In this document: piece by piece, positions 36,053 to 46,305 of the stretch
How positions within the stretch are numbered: the stretch's first letter is position 1
How the letters are laid out: every line of letters begins with the position of its first letter
Notes under the pieces: generated by a model
What the model saw: the letters and a program-made list of their open reading frames with translations, nothing else
Databases searched by the model: none
Told to the model about the DNA's origin: nothing
Program-made: the position numbers and the translations under genes
Source: Lojkania enalia
Taxonomy: Eukaryota > Ascomycota > Dothideomycetes > Pleosporales
DNA: 64,000 bases
Assembly (NCBI GenBank): GCA_010094045.1
Contig: ML986580.1
Location: 326,059-390,058 of the forward strand
Direction: 5' to 3'

Positions 36053-36868
36053 ATGCGTAGACTCGCTACAGAACCAAGATCGAAAAAGTCATGTGAAGAA
36101 AGAACGGAAAGAGAACGACACAACGGAAGAAAGAGGGGAAGAGACAGACTCCCCACTTATGACTGTGGCAGAGCAATACATATCAAACTCTCCACAAAAC
36201 GCGAAGTCATCAATATCCTCTACAAGCACAACCTGATTCACCGAGACGTAACGAGCAGAGCAATCAACAGCCAAATGGAATTGCGATACCCAGTTACCCT
36301 CACTTCAAAGTCTATTGAGCGAATCCAATGTCAAGGCATGTTGGAAATAATGCAGGCGGCTTCGAAACCGCGAAAGAGGAAGCGGGCCAGAAAAATTCTA
36401 GAAAAATCGGATGATTATGTTCGTATCGATTTGGGTATGTCAACCTCCCCCGACGCTAGCAAATCGTCTCCCGGAAAGAAGAAGAAACGCAAGAATCCTC
36501 CGACAGACTCACCTCTTACGAAGAAGAAGCAGAAGTCGAAACATGCTCACTCTCCATCAAGGTATTGCTCCTTCAAAGCGTCTATTGGCGAGGCGTCTAT
36601 AGCACCCACGCTTTCAAAGGTAATGAAGAAAATATGTCTTCAAGATCGGGAAAAGAAAATTAAGTGTGACGAAGCACGACCTGCCTGCAATCAATGTAAA
36701 TGGGAATTGCGGATATGTCAATATCAATATCCTTCGATTTGCAAACGTTCCAAAATAGCATACTTCAATTGCCGCCAGAGGAAGCGTGAATGTTCAGAAA
36801 TAAAGCCGTTTCGTACTCATTGTTTAAAAGTCGATGACGATTGCGGATATCCCGATAAGTATGAGTGA
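36053..36868 (+). CDS. Basic protein with two degenerate Zn2Cys6-like fingers
   Basis: A 271-aa open frame, very lysine/arginine-rich (KPRKRKRARKILEK, GKKKKRKNPP). The C-terminal third has two tandem copies of a fungal binuclear-cluster pattern. Finger 1 (ICLQDREKKIKCDEARPAC then CKWELRIC) keeps five of six cysteines; position 1 is Lys. Finger 2 (NCRQRKREC then THCLKVDDDCGYP) keeps four; position 1 is Tyr and position 4 is Arg. A functional zinc cluster needs all six, so DNA binding is doubtful. No regulatory domain follows. It may be a decayed transcription-factor fragment, a rearranged gene, or part of a longer spliced gene. The true start is uncertain because the first 100 residues look non-conserved. 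Confidence 0.45.
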   Translation: MRRLATEPRSKKSCEERTERERHNGRKRGRDRLPTYDCGRAIHIKLSTKREVINILYKHNLIHRDVTSRAINSQMELRYPVTLTSKSIERIQCQGMLEIMQAASKPRKRKRARKILEKSDDYVRIDLGMSTSPDASKSSPGKKKKRKNPPTDSPLTKKKQKSKHAHSPSRYCSFKASIGEASIAPTLSKVMKKICLQDREKKIKCDEARPACNQCKWELRICQYQYPSICKRSKIAYFNCRQRKRECSEIKPFRTHCLKVDDDCGYPDKYE

Positions 36869-38095
36869 GTGTTCAGATTTTAGCACACAGTACAGAATAT
36901 GCGATGATAGTGAGTCCCTATCCAATATTGGCCAGGGAATTAACATGGGCTATTTTCATTTAATTGCGACATGAATAGAATGTCTGAAAGGGCTACCTCG
37001 TTATAAGGCAACCTCTCAGTATTTTCTCCACAGTATGCTATTCGTATTTTCAATAGTTAACTGCTGAAGATAGGAACAACCTCGTTGTGCAACATCGCCG
37101 ACGAGCAAAGCGATGCGTACCTACACTTTCATGGGATTAAAGCCGTGCGGAAGCTACTCTTTTATTTAGTAGCAGAGAAGTCTCTCACCGAGTGTCCGTA
37201 CCCGAAGATCCAAATGTTCGGTACACCAATAACTCAGTATTGTGTGCATTTGCCGGCAAACCGTCAGCTCTATATAGAATTACAAACAGCGAGCACTTTA
37301 GACTAGAATTACGGCTGCAGATAATGTACTGTGGTAGTCTATCTAGACGTGCATTATTCACGTCATACTATTTTCATTTCTTCCCTATTGAATTTGCGTG
37401 AGATCGCGTCTTAAGTCCCCGCGCCCGGAGCCGCATTAGCGTATTAACATTTTTACCCAACACTACCCTTGGCTACAATAACAATTGAAACCCCCCCCCC
37501 CCCCTTTACCCATTTTCCCCTGCCTCCAATGTACCAGACGGCTACTATAGGATAGATGCTTCGATTCAACAACCCACCTTTCCAGCAACGTCAGTTTGAA
37601 AGTACCTACCCCTGGCCCATTGTGCCTGATTGGCCTTCTTACCGCTTTCTAATTTATAATACCAAGACTGGCGATGATGTGAGCCGCAGTGTCAACTTTA
37701 CAATGTATTTGTCCCTAATGGTGCTTGCACTCGTGACATACTTAACTGGCGATCTTATTCGACATTTACCGACAGCACCCCTGCTCCCGGAATGATTTTC
37801 CTGGAGAACCGGGCCGCCGCATCTTTAAATCCATACGAGGTGGAACATTCGCGTCATTAACCTGATCAGATTCCCAATATATCCCGAGCACGGCGCCGCG
37901 GTATTGTCTGGCAGCCCAGCATGCCAGGAGTAATTCCAAGGCATGGCGAAGTAAATAATTATTCCGCTCATTATGACGGCAGCGATGGTTCCGCAAAATG
38001 AATGATCAGCAATTCATACTTAACAGAGCAGATGTCTTATGTGGATGGGAGTTTGGTTGCTGAAAGTCTTTGGATGAGGTGAGCGATTAGCCAAG
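36869..38095. other. Intergenic, upstream of the beta-glucosidase gene
   Basis: About 1.2 kb. It has a C14 run at 37491-37504 and short open frames (37556-37795 and the minus-strand 37766-37996) without recognised domains. The beta-glucosidase promoter lies at the right end. Confidence 0.45.
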
Positions 38096-40732
38096 ATGCG
38101 AGCATATTTAGTCCCTCTGCTAGCTACAGCTGCTCTTTCGAGAGCTTCTGGTATGGAAAGGACTGATATTGCAGCCTCTGAACCATTCATGCTAACCTAG
38201 AAATAGCTCTCCCCAATGAAGCCAAACAAGAAAAGCGCGCCGTTAGCGACTGGGCCACCGCATACACGAAAGCGAATTCCGCCCTCTCCAGACTTTCACT
38301 AAATGACAAAATCAGCATCGTCACAGGTACAGGTTGGCAAGCCGGAAACTGCGTTGGGAACACCAAAGCAGTGGGCTCAATCGGATACCCTTCCCTATGT
38401 CTCCAGGATGGTCCGTTGGGAGTCCGTTATGTTCTAGGCGCAACTGCATTTGCTGCGGGTGTCCACGCAGCTTCTACTTGGGACCGCGACCTCATCCGCG
38501 AACGAGGCAACTTTCTCGGCGCCGAAGCGAAGCAATTGGGTATTCATGTGCAGCTTGGACCCGTCGCCGGACCTTTGGGCAAGATTCCGACTGGAGGACG
38601 TAACTGGGAGGGCTTCTCGCCAGACCCATACCTGACTGGCATTGCTATCGCTGATACAATTGAAGGTATGCAAGAAGCCGGTGTGCAGGCTTGCGCGAAG
38701 CACTATATCGGGAACGAACAGGAGAGGGGTAGGGAGCAGATGGGAAGTAATATTCCGGACAGGGTGATGCATGAGCTGTATCTTTGGCCATTTATGGATG
38801 CTGTTCACGCAAACGCTGCCAGTTTCATGTGCAGCTACAACAAGGTAAGTAATTATCTACAATTCGTTCGGAATATTGCCTCCGCTGACGAGAACATATA
38901 GATTAATGGTGAGGATGGTTCTAATAGATCGTTTCTATCAGGCTAATGCAGCAACAGGCTCCTATGCCTGCGAGAACGGAGGTATCTTGAACAGGCTATT
39001 GAAGGAAGAACTTAATTTCCAAGGCTACGTCCTCTCAGATTGGAACGCGCAGCATACCACCGTCGGCAGTGCGAATGGGGGTCTAGACATGACAATGCCT
39101 GGCAGGTGAGAATCGTACTTTCGCGACCCAATTCCTATCTAATGTGATCTATAAGCGACTTCGAGAAGAGAAATATCCTTTGGGGACCAGGTACGCTCCG
39201 GTTCTAGTGTCCTAAAAAGTGTACAAATCTAATTCGTCCAGCTCTCCAATCCGCAGTACAGGGAGGTCAAGTTCAGCAATCACGCGTTGACGACATGGTA
39301 CGTCGTATCCTTGCAGCATGGTATTTAGTTGGCCAAGATCAAGGATACCCAACCGCTACCTTCAACAGCTGGAGGATTGGGCAAAGAGATGTTGGCGGCA
39401 ACCACAGGACCAATGTACGAGCAATGGCACGAGACGGTATTGTTTTGCTCAAGAATACGGACAATGCTCTCCCGTTAAGCAAGCCGAAGAGCATCGCAGT
39501 CATTGGTAGCGACGCAATCGTGGCGCCCAGAGGCGCAAACGCATGCGCCGATCGAGGATGTAACGACGGTACGCTGGCAATGGGCTGGGGAAGTGGAACT
39601 GCCGAGTTTCCTGTCTGTTACACCTCGTGTTTTGTTCAATTTCGAGACTAATTTCAACTTAGTACCTTGTTGCACCTTTGGATGCCATTAGAACCCAGGC
39701 TCAGAAGGACGGGACGACTATTACCACTTCGACGAATGACAACGCTCAGCAGGGTGCCAATGCAGCCAGGAATGCAGACTATGCGATTGTCTGTATCAAT
39801 TCTGATTCTGGGGAAGGCTACATTATCGTGGAGGGGAATGCTGGCGACCGCATCAATCTTGATCCCTGGCATAATGGCAATGCCTTGGTTCAGGCAGTTG
39901 CCGCCGTCAACAAGAAGACAATTGTCGTCATCCACAGCGTCGGACCGCTCATTCTTGAACCATATATTGACAACCCGAATGTTGTGGCAGTTGTCTGGGC
40001 TGGGCTACCTGGTAAGCCAATTGGTCGTCTCTCCTAGCTAGAGATTCTAACAACCACCACTAGGTCAAGAATCCGGAAACGGCCTTGTAGATATCCTCTA
40101 CGGTGCTGCATCTCCTAGTGGCAAGCTGCCCTACACCATCGCCAAACGAGCCAACGACTACGGTACCAATATTGTGTCCGGTGACGATAGCCAGTGGGAC
40201 CTCTTCATCGATTATCGCAGGTTCGACCAACAGAACATTACGCCTCGCTTTGAGTTTGGCTTTGGTTTGTGTAAGTGCAAGATTGCTACTTCAACATTTA
40301 TACAAAGCGACTGACGAGAGAATAGCGTACACCAACTTCACGTACTCCGATCTCACCATCGAGGGCAAGCCAACTTCTGGCCCAGCCACAGGCGCAAAGA
40401 TCTCCGGAGGAGTCAAGGTACTCTGGGACGATGTTGTTACTGTTACCGCCAAGATTACCAATTCAGGTGGTGTTGCTGGAGCTGAAGTGCCTCAGTTATA
40501 CATCGGTTTGCCGTCCTCCGCACCCCAGGCGCCGCCCAAGCAGCTCAGAGGCTTCAACAAAATAAAATTAGAAGCCGGCGCTAGTGGCACTGCGACTTTC
40601 AAGCTGAGAAGGAGGGATTTGAGTTATTGGGATAGTGGGAGGCAGGCCTGGGTTGTGCCGACTGGCGACTTTACTGTGAGCGTGGGTGCTAGTTCGAGGG
40701 ATATTAGGTTGACGGGTAAGATTACTGTGTAA
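38096..40732 (+). CDS. Secreted beta-glucosidase, glycoside hydrolase family 3
   Basis: Hydrolyses terminal beta-D-glucosyl residues of cello-oligosaccharides outside the cell. Nine exons: 38096..38150, 38207..38844, 38902..38908, 38952..39105, 39156..39190, 39242..39612, 39663..40011, 40064..40270, 40326..40732; 740 aa. All phases agree. The N-terminus [19 protein letters not shown] is a signal peptide, followed by a Kex2-type Lys-Arg (28-29). Seen: [41 protein letters not shown], nucleophile Asp263 in [19 protein letters not shown], and [18 protein letters not shown]-terminal fibronectin III-like domain ends the protein. A 7-bp exon (ATTAATG) encodes Ile-Asn between CSYNK and ATGSYACEN; without it the frame breaks. 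Introns are 43-57 bp. Confidence 0.92.
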
Positions 40733-41812
40733 AGTGTTGCTTTGCTAGCTTCGGCTAGTTATGGCGAGGGAAACAGGAGAAGAGGAGGAGGGTTGGAGAC
40801 TTGTATATAGGAGCGGGCTCGTTAGAGCATCAAAATGGGAATACAAAGCCTTGCGGTTTGTTTGTTGCGCTTCTTTTCTGCCGCCTCCCCATGGCAGGGT
40901 AATACTACAATGCATACCCCAATCTAGTCTTTAGTCAAGGGGAATAGCCTTGGAGGCCCACGTATCCAGAGGATACTCCCCAGCAAGAAGCACCATTGCA
41001 TAAAAGAGATGCGTTCCGCGGATAGTTTGTATGCCGACATCGGCGCTACGCGTAGCTAGTTAGGAATCTTCTTTCGTACATCAAGCCTAAGGATCATTCT
41101 AAAGTCCCGCAAATAATGATATGTTTCTACCTAAGGGCGGATGATGTTATCTCATATTTCTCTCATTGCCCATTGCTTGCTTGTGAAACGTGGCCGATGT
41201 TCATCCGATGGCAATAGGTGCAGTGGAGCTCTTGGGAGGCTCTCTTCACTCTGACGCAAAGCCGGCGGCATCCTGCAACGCATCGAACCCAAATTTTCAT
41301 CTGATGACCCCACACGCCAGTTCTCGCCGCATTGACGCACGCATGGCGACGGCCCGATGGTGTTGAATCTGGCGATTGGCCTATCAGATGGCAGTCAATA
41401 GGCTTTGTCTTCGGGTGACGCGAAAAAAATGCATCATCTGCATCGCGCGCTAGCCTATTTGGGCACTTGGCTTGACCCCGCCGTCTTCCAGTGCTGCAGA
41501 GATAAACCTCAGACTCACAGCAACGAAATTCTTGATACGCCCACTCCCCCCTCTGCCTGCAGGCCCATCGCTCTCTCAAAAGGCACCGTCGTGCCTGTCT
41601 TCCTCTGATATTGTCTGGCTCTGGTCTCTGTCGCGCTTATGCGTGCTGTTCAAACAACCTTCACTTCCCAGGTACGTCAACTGAATGACGCTCGCTTCGT
41701 TCCTTATCTTGACACCAATGCACACCGTCAATTCATCACGTCCTAAGCCGGCCCGTCCATCCTCTGCCCGCTATGATACTTCTCGTCGCTCTTCTCCCCC
41801 GTGCTGATGAAC
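40733..41812. promoter_or_regulatory. Upstream region and 5' leader of CPA1
   Basis: About 1.1 kb between the beta-glucosidase stop and the attenuator uORF. The right end is C/T-rich as in fungal 5' leaders. No TGACTC-type Gcn4/CPC1 site was firmly identified by eye. The overlapping open frames near 41.2-41.6 kb are judged non-coding. Confidence 0.45.
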
Positions 41813-41930
41813 ATGGCTAATTGCTCGCCCCAGGACTACATCTCAGGTATGCCGTCGCCAGACGAGCCTCGTCGTGAATGATGCCCACTGACAACTGCTA
41901 GACCACCTGTGGAAGGCTTCAGTGAACTGA
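41813..41930 (+). promoter_or_regulatory. Arginine attenuator peptide uORF (spliced)
   Basis: Two exons, 41813..41846 and 41902..41930, encode the 20-residue peptide MANCSPQDYISDHLWKASVN. The core DYISDHLWKA matches the fungal arginine attenuator peptide, which stalls ribosomes at its own stop codon when arginine is high and so represses the CPA1/arg-2 reading frame. The 55-bp intron (GTATGC...CTGACAACTGCTAG) splits the second Asp codon. The peptide is shorter at its N-terminus than the 24-residue Neurospora version. The stop is 64 nt upstream of the CPA1 start, the expected arrangement. Stalling itself is established for the family, not shown here. Confidence 0.93.
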
Positions 41931-41994
41931 AAGGCTTCGCTATCCTACTGCTACTCCGATCCCCCTCAACATTCCCGGCATAACAACATCCAAC

Positions 41995-43504
41995 ATGCTT
42001 TCGCAATTCTTCAAGCCTTCCGCCCTCCGGTCCGCGACGGTCCTGGGTCAAGTGACAAAGACCCGTACTCAGACTCGTTTCTTAGCCACTGTGCAGACGG
42101 AGTCTACCCGTCAAGTCTCTCAACCTCAAAGACGGGCAACCCCTATTTCGACGGAGAGGGCTACATTCACGATCAAGGTGAGCAAGCACCTGACATGGTC
42201 AAATTCTGTGCATACGTCACTCACCGCCATTTTAGAATGGGCCAATCTTCTCCGGCAAGTCCTTCGGCGCTAAAGCCAACATCTCTGGTGAAGCTGTCTT
42301 CACTACCTCCCTTGTCGGATACCCGGAGTCCATGACCGATCCCTCCTACCGCGGTCAGATTCTTGTCTTCACCCAGCCCTTGATTGGCAACTATGGAGTT
42401 CCCTCTTCAACCAGGGATGAGCATGGATTGCTTCGGTACTTTGAGTCCCCTAACATCCAGGCTTCTGGTATTGTTGTTCAGGATTACGCTATTCAGCACA
42501 GCCATTGGACTGCCGTCGAAAGCCTTGCCCAGTGGTGTGCTCGGGAAGGTGTTCCCGCCATATCTGGAGTGGATACCCGCGCCATTGTGACCTACCTCCG
42601 TGAGCAAGGTTCATCGCTTGCTCGTATCACCATTGGAGAAGAGTATGACGCCGACGAGGACGAAGCGTACATTGACCCGGAGACTATCAACCTCGTCCGT
42701 CGGGTCAGCACCAAGGCACCTTTCCACGTGAGCTCTTCCCTCGGCGACATGCACGTTGCCTTGATCGACTGTGGCGTGAAGGAGAACATCCTCCGCAGTC
42801 TTGTCTCTCGCGGAGCCAGTGTCACAGCCTTCCCATTCGACTATCCCATCCACAAGGTTGCCCACCACTTCGACGGTGTCTTCATCTCCAATGGCCCAGG
42901 TGACCCAACCCACTGCCAATCCACCGTCTATAACCTCCGCAAACTGATGGAGACCTCCCAAATCCCCATCATGGGCATCTGTATGGGCCACCAGCTACTC
43001 GCCCTCGCCGCCGGTGCCAAAACCCTAAAGCTCAAATACGGCAACCGCGCCCACAACATCCCAGCCCTCGACCTCACAACCGGCAAATGCCACATCACCT
43101 CCCAGAACCACGGCTACGCCATCGATCCGGCCACCCTCCCCGGCGAATGGCGGGAGTACTTCACAAACCTAAACGATCAGTCTAATGAGGGCCTCATCCA
43201 CAACTCCCGCCCCATCTTTAGCGCCCAATTCCATCCTGAGGCTAAGGGTGGCCCACTCGACTCTGCATACCTGTTCGACAAGTACATCGAGAGCGTGCAA
43301 AAGTACAAGGATCACCAGGCCATGTTCTCCGACAGGAATAACAAGCCGAATCCACTCTTGGTCGACCTGTTGAGCAAGGGACGCGTCGGCGTTCATCCTT
43401 CATTACCCGATTACGACGGCCATGCCCCGGGACGTATTGAGCCGGAGGTCGTTGTCGGACACGAGGGCACGCCTGTGCCGCAGCCTATTGCTGCTTCGGC
43501 GTGA
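41995..43504 (+). CDS. CPA1: Carbamoyl-phosphate synthase, arginine-specific small subunit
   Basis: Glutamine amidotransferase subunit that supplies ammonia to the large subunit for carbamoyl phosphate in arginine synthesis. Exons 41995..42177 and 42236..43504 give 483 aa; the intron is 58 bp. The N-terminus [20 protein letters not shown] is basic and lacks acidic residues, a mitochondrial presequence. The CPSase_sm domain starts at [19 protein letters not shown] and includes [20 protein letters not shown]. The class I glutaminase follows: ISNGPGDP, nucleophile Cys in [16 protein letters not shown] (about residue 308) and His/Glu in FHPEAKGGP (about 392). Translation is controlled by the attenuator uORF upstream. 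A T17 run follows at 43611-43627. Confidence 0.95.
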
Positions 43505-43937
43505 GGAATAGGATTCGATTCGAGGCGGAGAAAGTGATGCCTACCGGCTGGTGCATGGTTCTGGTTTGGTTTTGTATTGTTTTGGGAGTTTAATATTTGT
43601 GGGCTAGGGCTTTTTTTTTTTTTTTTTGGTTTTGACTAGTGCATATCTAGCGGAGACAAATTGATGAGTTGTCGTTGGTAAAGGGTGAGATGGCTTTAAA
43701 GCGTAATCTGATAGTATGCAATAGGAAATTTGCATAGTTCATATACATTAAGATTCTATCAATGTAATGATTATCTTATAATTATCTGTCCAATAAAAAT
43801 GACTGCTGTCGACCAAACCACGCATCCCATTCTCCCATATTTGCGCGTGAGTAGTATTCCAGTATTCAACCACCTCACAGCAAAGCCAACATAATCCCAT
43901 CCCAGACCAAAGCCTAACCTACTCCCTTCCACCCCAT
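43505..43937. other. Convergent intergenic, CPA1 and coiled-coil gene
   Basis: About 430 bp of 3' flanks from both sides, with a T17 tract at 43611-43627. No gene. Confidence 0.5.
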
Positions 43938-45775
43938 CTATGCCTTCCCAAACCCAGGCTCCTCCTCTACATCCTCCACCCCCGTCTCTCCACTCTCACT
44001 ATCCTTCGTCTCACTAGTCTCAGCCTTCAGCTCCGCAATTCTCTTCTCCCTTCTCTCCTGCTCCTTCTTCCTCGCCCCGGCCTTCAATTTCTCCCACTGC
44101 TCTCTATATCTGCCAATAACCTGCCCATTCTTCTCATTTAGTCTTGCTAGGTCCTCTTTCTCGGCTTCGAGGGCGTCAAGGCGGGAAGATTGGGAGGCGA
44201 GCAAGTCCTCTAGCTCTTTAATGCGTTGTTTATCTTTCTCACGGTCTGAGTCTCGGGAAGGAGAGGGGGAGACAGGACTATCCCGGGTCGGCGGATCCGA
44301 AGTTGAGGAAGGGGATTGATATTGTGGTGGAATGCTAGGGGCGGGCGGGCTGGGCAAGGGGGTTACGTTTCCGGCGGCTAGGGCCTGGACTAGGGCACTG
44401 GGGTCGCTGAGATGCTTGTTGAGGCCACCCCTCGCGCGGAAACTTTGGGCGAGAGCATTGTATGAGGACTGTGATGTTGTTTCCCACATTATGAGCCGCT
44501 TGGCCTGTTTGTCAAGCACGGATCTTAGGGTCTCGTTCTCGAGTTGCAGTTCCTCCATCGTTTTAAGGCCTGTGCCGCGGCCGGCGGCGATGGTGCGGGC
44601 TGGCGTCACGCCGGAGGAGCCCTTGGAGCGCGGGCGCCGGGGGAGGGTAGGGGAGGGCGGCCCGATGTTCTCGCGGGCATCGACGAATTCTTCGTGGGAG
44701 GAGGTGTGGAGGGAGATCTTGCTGTCGCCTTCTTCGATGCTTTCGAGTTGTGGGTTTTGCGCTGCGTGGTGCAGACCTTGCTGGTCGCGTAGGATATTGG
44801 CGTACGAGACGGTGCCACCAGACGTAGGGACGAAGTAGAAGGATTCATTGTTTGCGAACGGGCCTAGTGGTCCGGATTGGTCTTCTCGCAGGGCGCGGAG
44901 AGCGGATTTCGAGACGAGGGTTGTGAGGTCGGGCTCTGAGGTTTTGATAGTTCGGGATTCTTCGGGGGATTTGGAGCGCGGTTTTTGGGGCTCGGAGGGC
45001 GGCTCGGAGGGTATGGGTGAGGTGGGGTTGAGCGGGAGGGAGGTAAACGCGAGAGGCGCGGAGATGGCGGATATGACACCACCGAAGGCAGAATAGAAGC
45101 GGCGGAAGTTGTCGTCGGGGGGTGGGTGAACATCTCGAGCTGGGCTGGGCGTTTCTTTCTTGGTGGATTGTGGAGTACTGTCCTTGCTGACTTGATCGGT
45201 CTTCCAGGACTGGCGCTGAAGCAGATCCCGTACAGGGGTAGACGGGTGCTCGTTCCGGGTTGCCAGAGCACCTGTAACGGGCGCTGATGAGGCTGTTGGA
45301 GTGCTTCTTCGCGCGCCTGGTATTCCTCTCTTCTCGGCGAGATTGCTGGCTATGGATGGCTGCGGGAGTCGGCGACGGGATGAGGGTGCTCGAGTCGGTG
45401 AGGACGTTCCCGGTGAACTTGCTCTAGTGGTAGAGCTGCCGTGAGGGGGGCTTAGGGTGGATTCTGAGGCTCGAGACGCTGTATCGGCGTCCTTTTCTTT
45501 CTTGCGCGGGGGTTCTTTAATGAGGCGGGCGAGTTTGTGATGGTGGGCTTCAAGGAGGCCAAGGATGCGCAATGCCTGTAGGGGTCAGCTTGAAGGTATT
45601 GCAAGGAGCTTCGGGGTCTCCTTGCCTCTTCGTTATGGGTATCTTCTGCGGCATCGTGGAAGGCGGAGGCAGCAAGCTCATGCTCTGCGCCGGCTTGTAC
45701 GATGCCGCTGCTGTAGGTGGCGGTCGCGGCGTTGCGGACGTGCTCGTGAGCTTTGGTGAGATTCGTGGACTCCAT
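43938..45775 (-). CDS. Uncharacterised protein, MIT-like N-terminus and C-terminal coiled coil
   Basis: Two exons, complement(43938..45575, 45626..45775), give 595 aa. The donor is GC, not GT: ...AACGAAGAG/GCAAGG, with branch CTGAC and acceptor CTACAG; joining gives HNEEALRILGLLEAHHHKLA in frame. The N-terminal 75 residues form a helical bundle (KAHEHVRNAATATYSSG, AASAFHDAAED) reminiscent of MIT or TPR hairpins. The long middle is disordered and Ser/Pro-rich with many SP/TP sites. FANNESFYFVPTSGGTVSYA is a well-ordered-looking island. A coiled coil ends the protein (KDKQRIKELEDLLASQSSRL onward). I do not recognise a named function; vesicle-trafficking adaptors have this layout, but that is a guess. 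Confidence 0.8.
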
Positions 45776-46305
45776 GTTTGTGCGGTACCGTCATAGCGAG
45801 CGCATGGGTGAGGATATCGGAGGGTGCGCGGAGGATCGCGGGGCTGGTGATGGTGAATGTCGATGCCCCATGACGCTCGCTCGCTTGCACGCAAGCAAAC
45901 TGACAAGGGGTCACACGGCAAAGGCCCCAGGACCCAAACCTGTGGCGGGAGGTGCAGCTGCAACACGACACCCGAGTTTCAACTCAGCCAGCCAGCCAGA
46001 GCTGATTGTCTCCCTTCTGACCTACTACTGAGCTAGTCCCCCGCCAGCTCGACACAGCGCAGTCGTGATCGTTCCCTTTTGCATCGTCCACATATACCTT
46101 TGCGCCCAGCCTCACGCACCGCCGCCCTCCTGTTCCAGCCGCGACGCAATCGATAGTGGACCAAGACACCGATCGAGTTCCCCGCAAGCACACAATTCAC
46201 CGCCGCAGTTCGGATCTCACGATGCTGGCTTAATCGAAGGACTACCCACAGTAATCCGAAATTCACTTGCGCCCCCGGCGCCCAACAATCCTAATCACTA
46301 ACATA
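45776..46305. promoter_or_regulatory. Divergent promoter, coiled-coil gene / VASt gene
   Basis: 530 bp between two divergent start codons. The right part is C/T-rich leader. No specific operator recognised. Confidence 0.45.
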
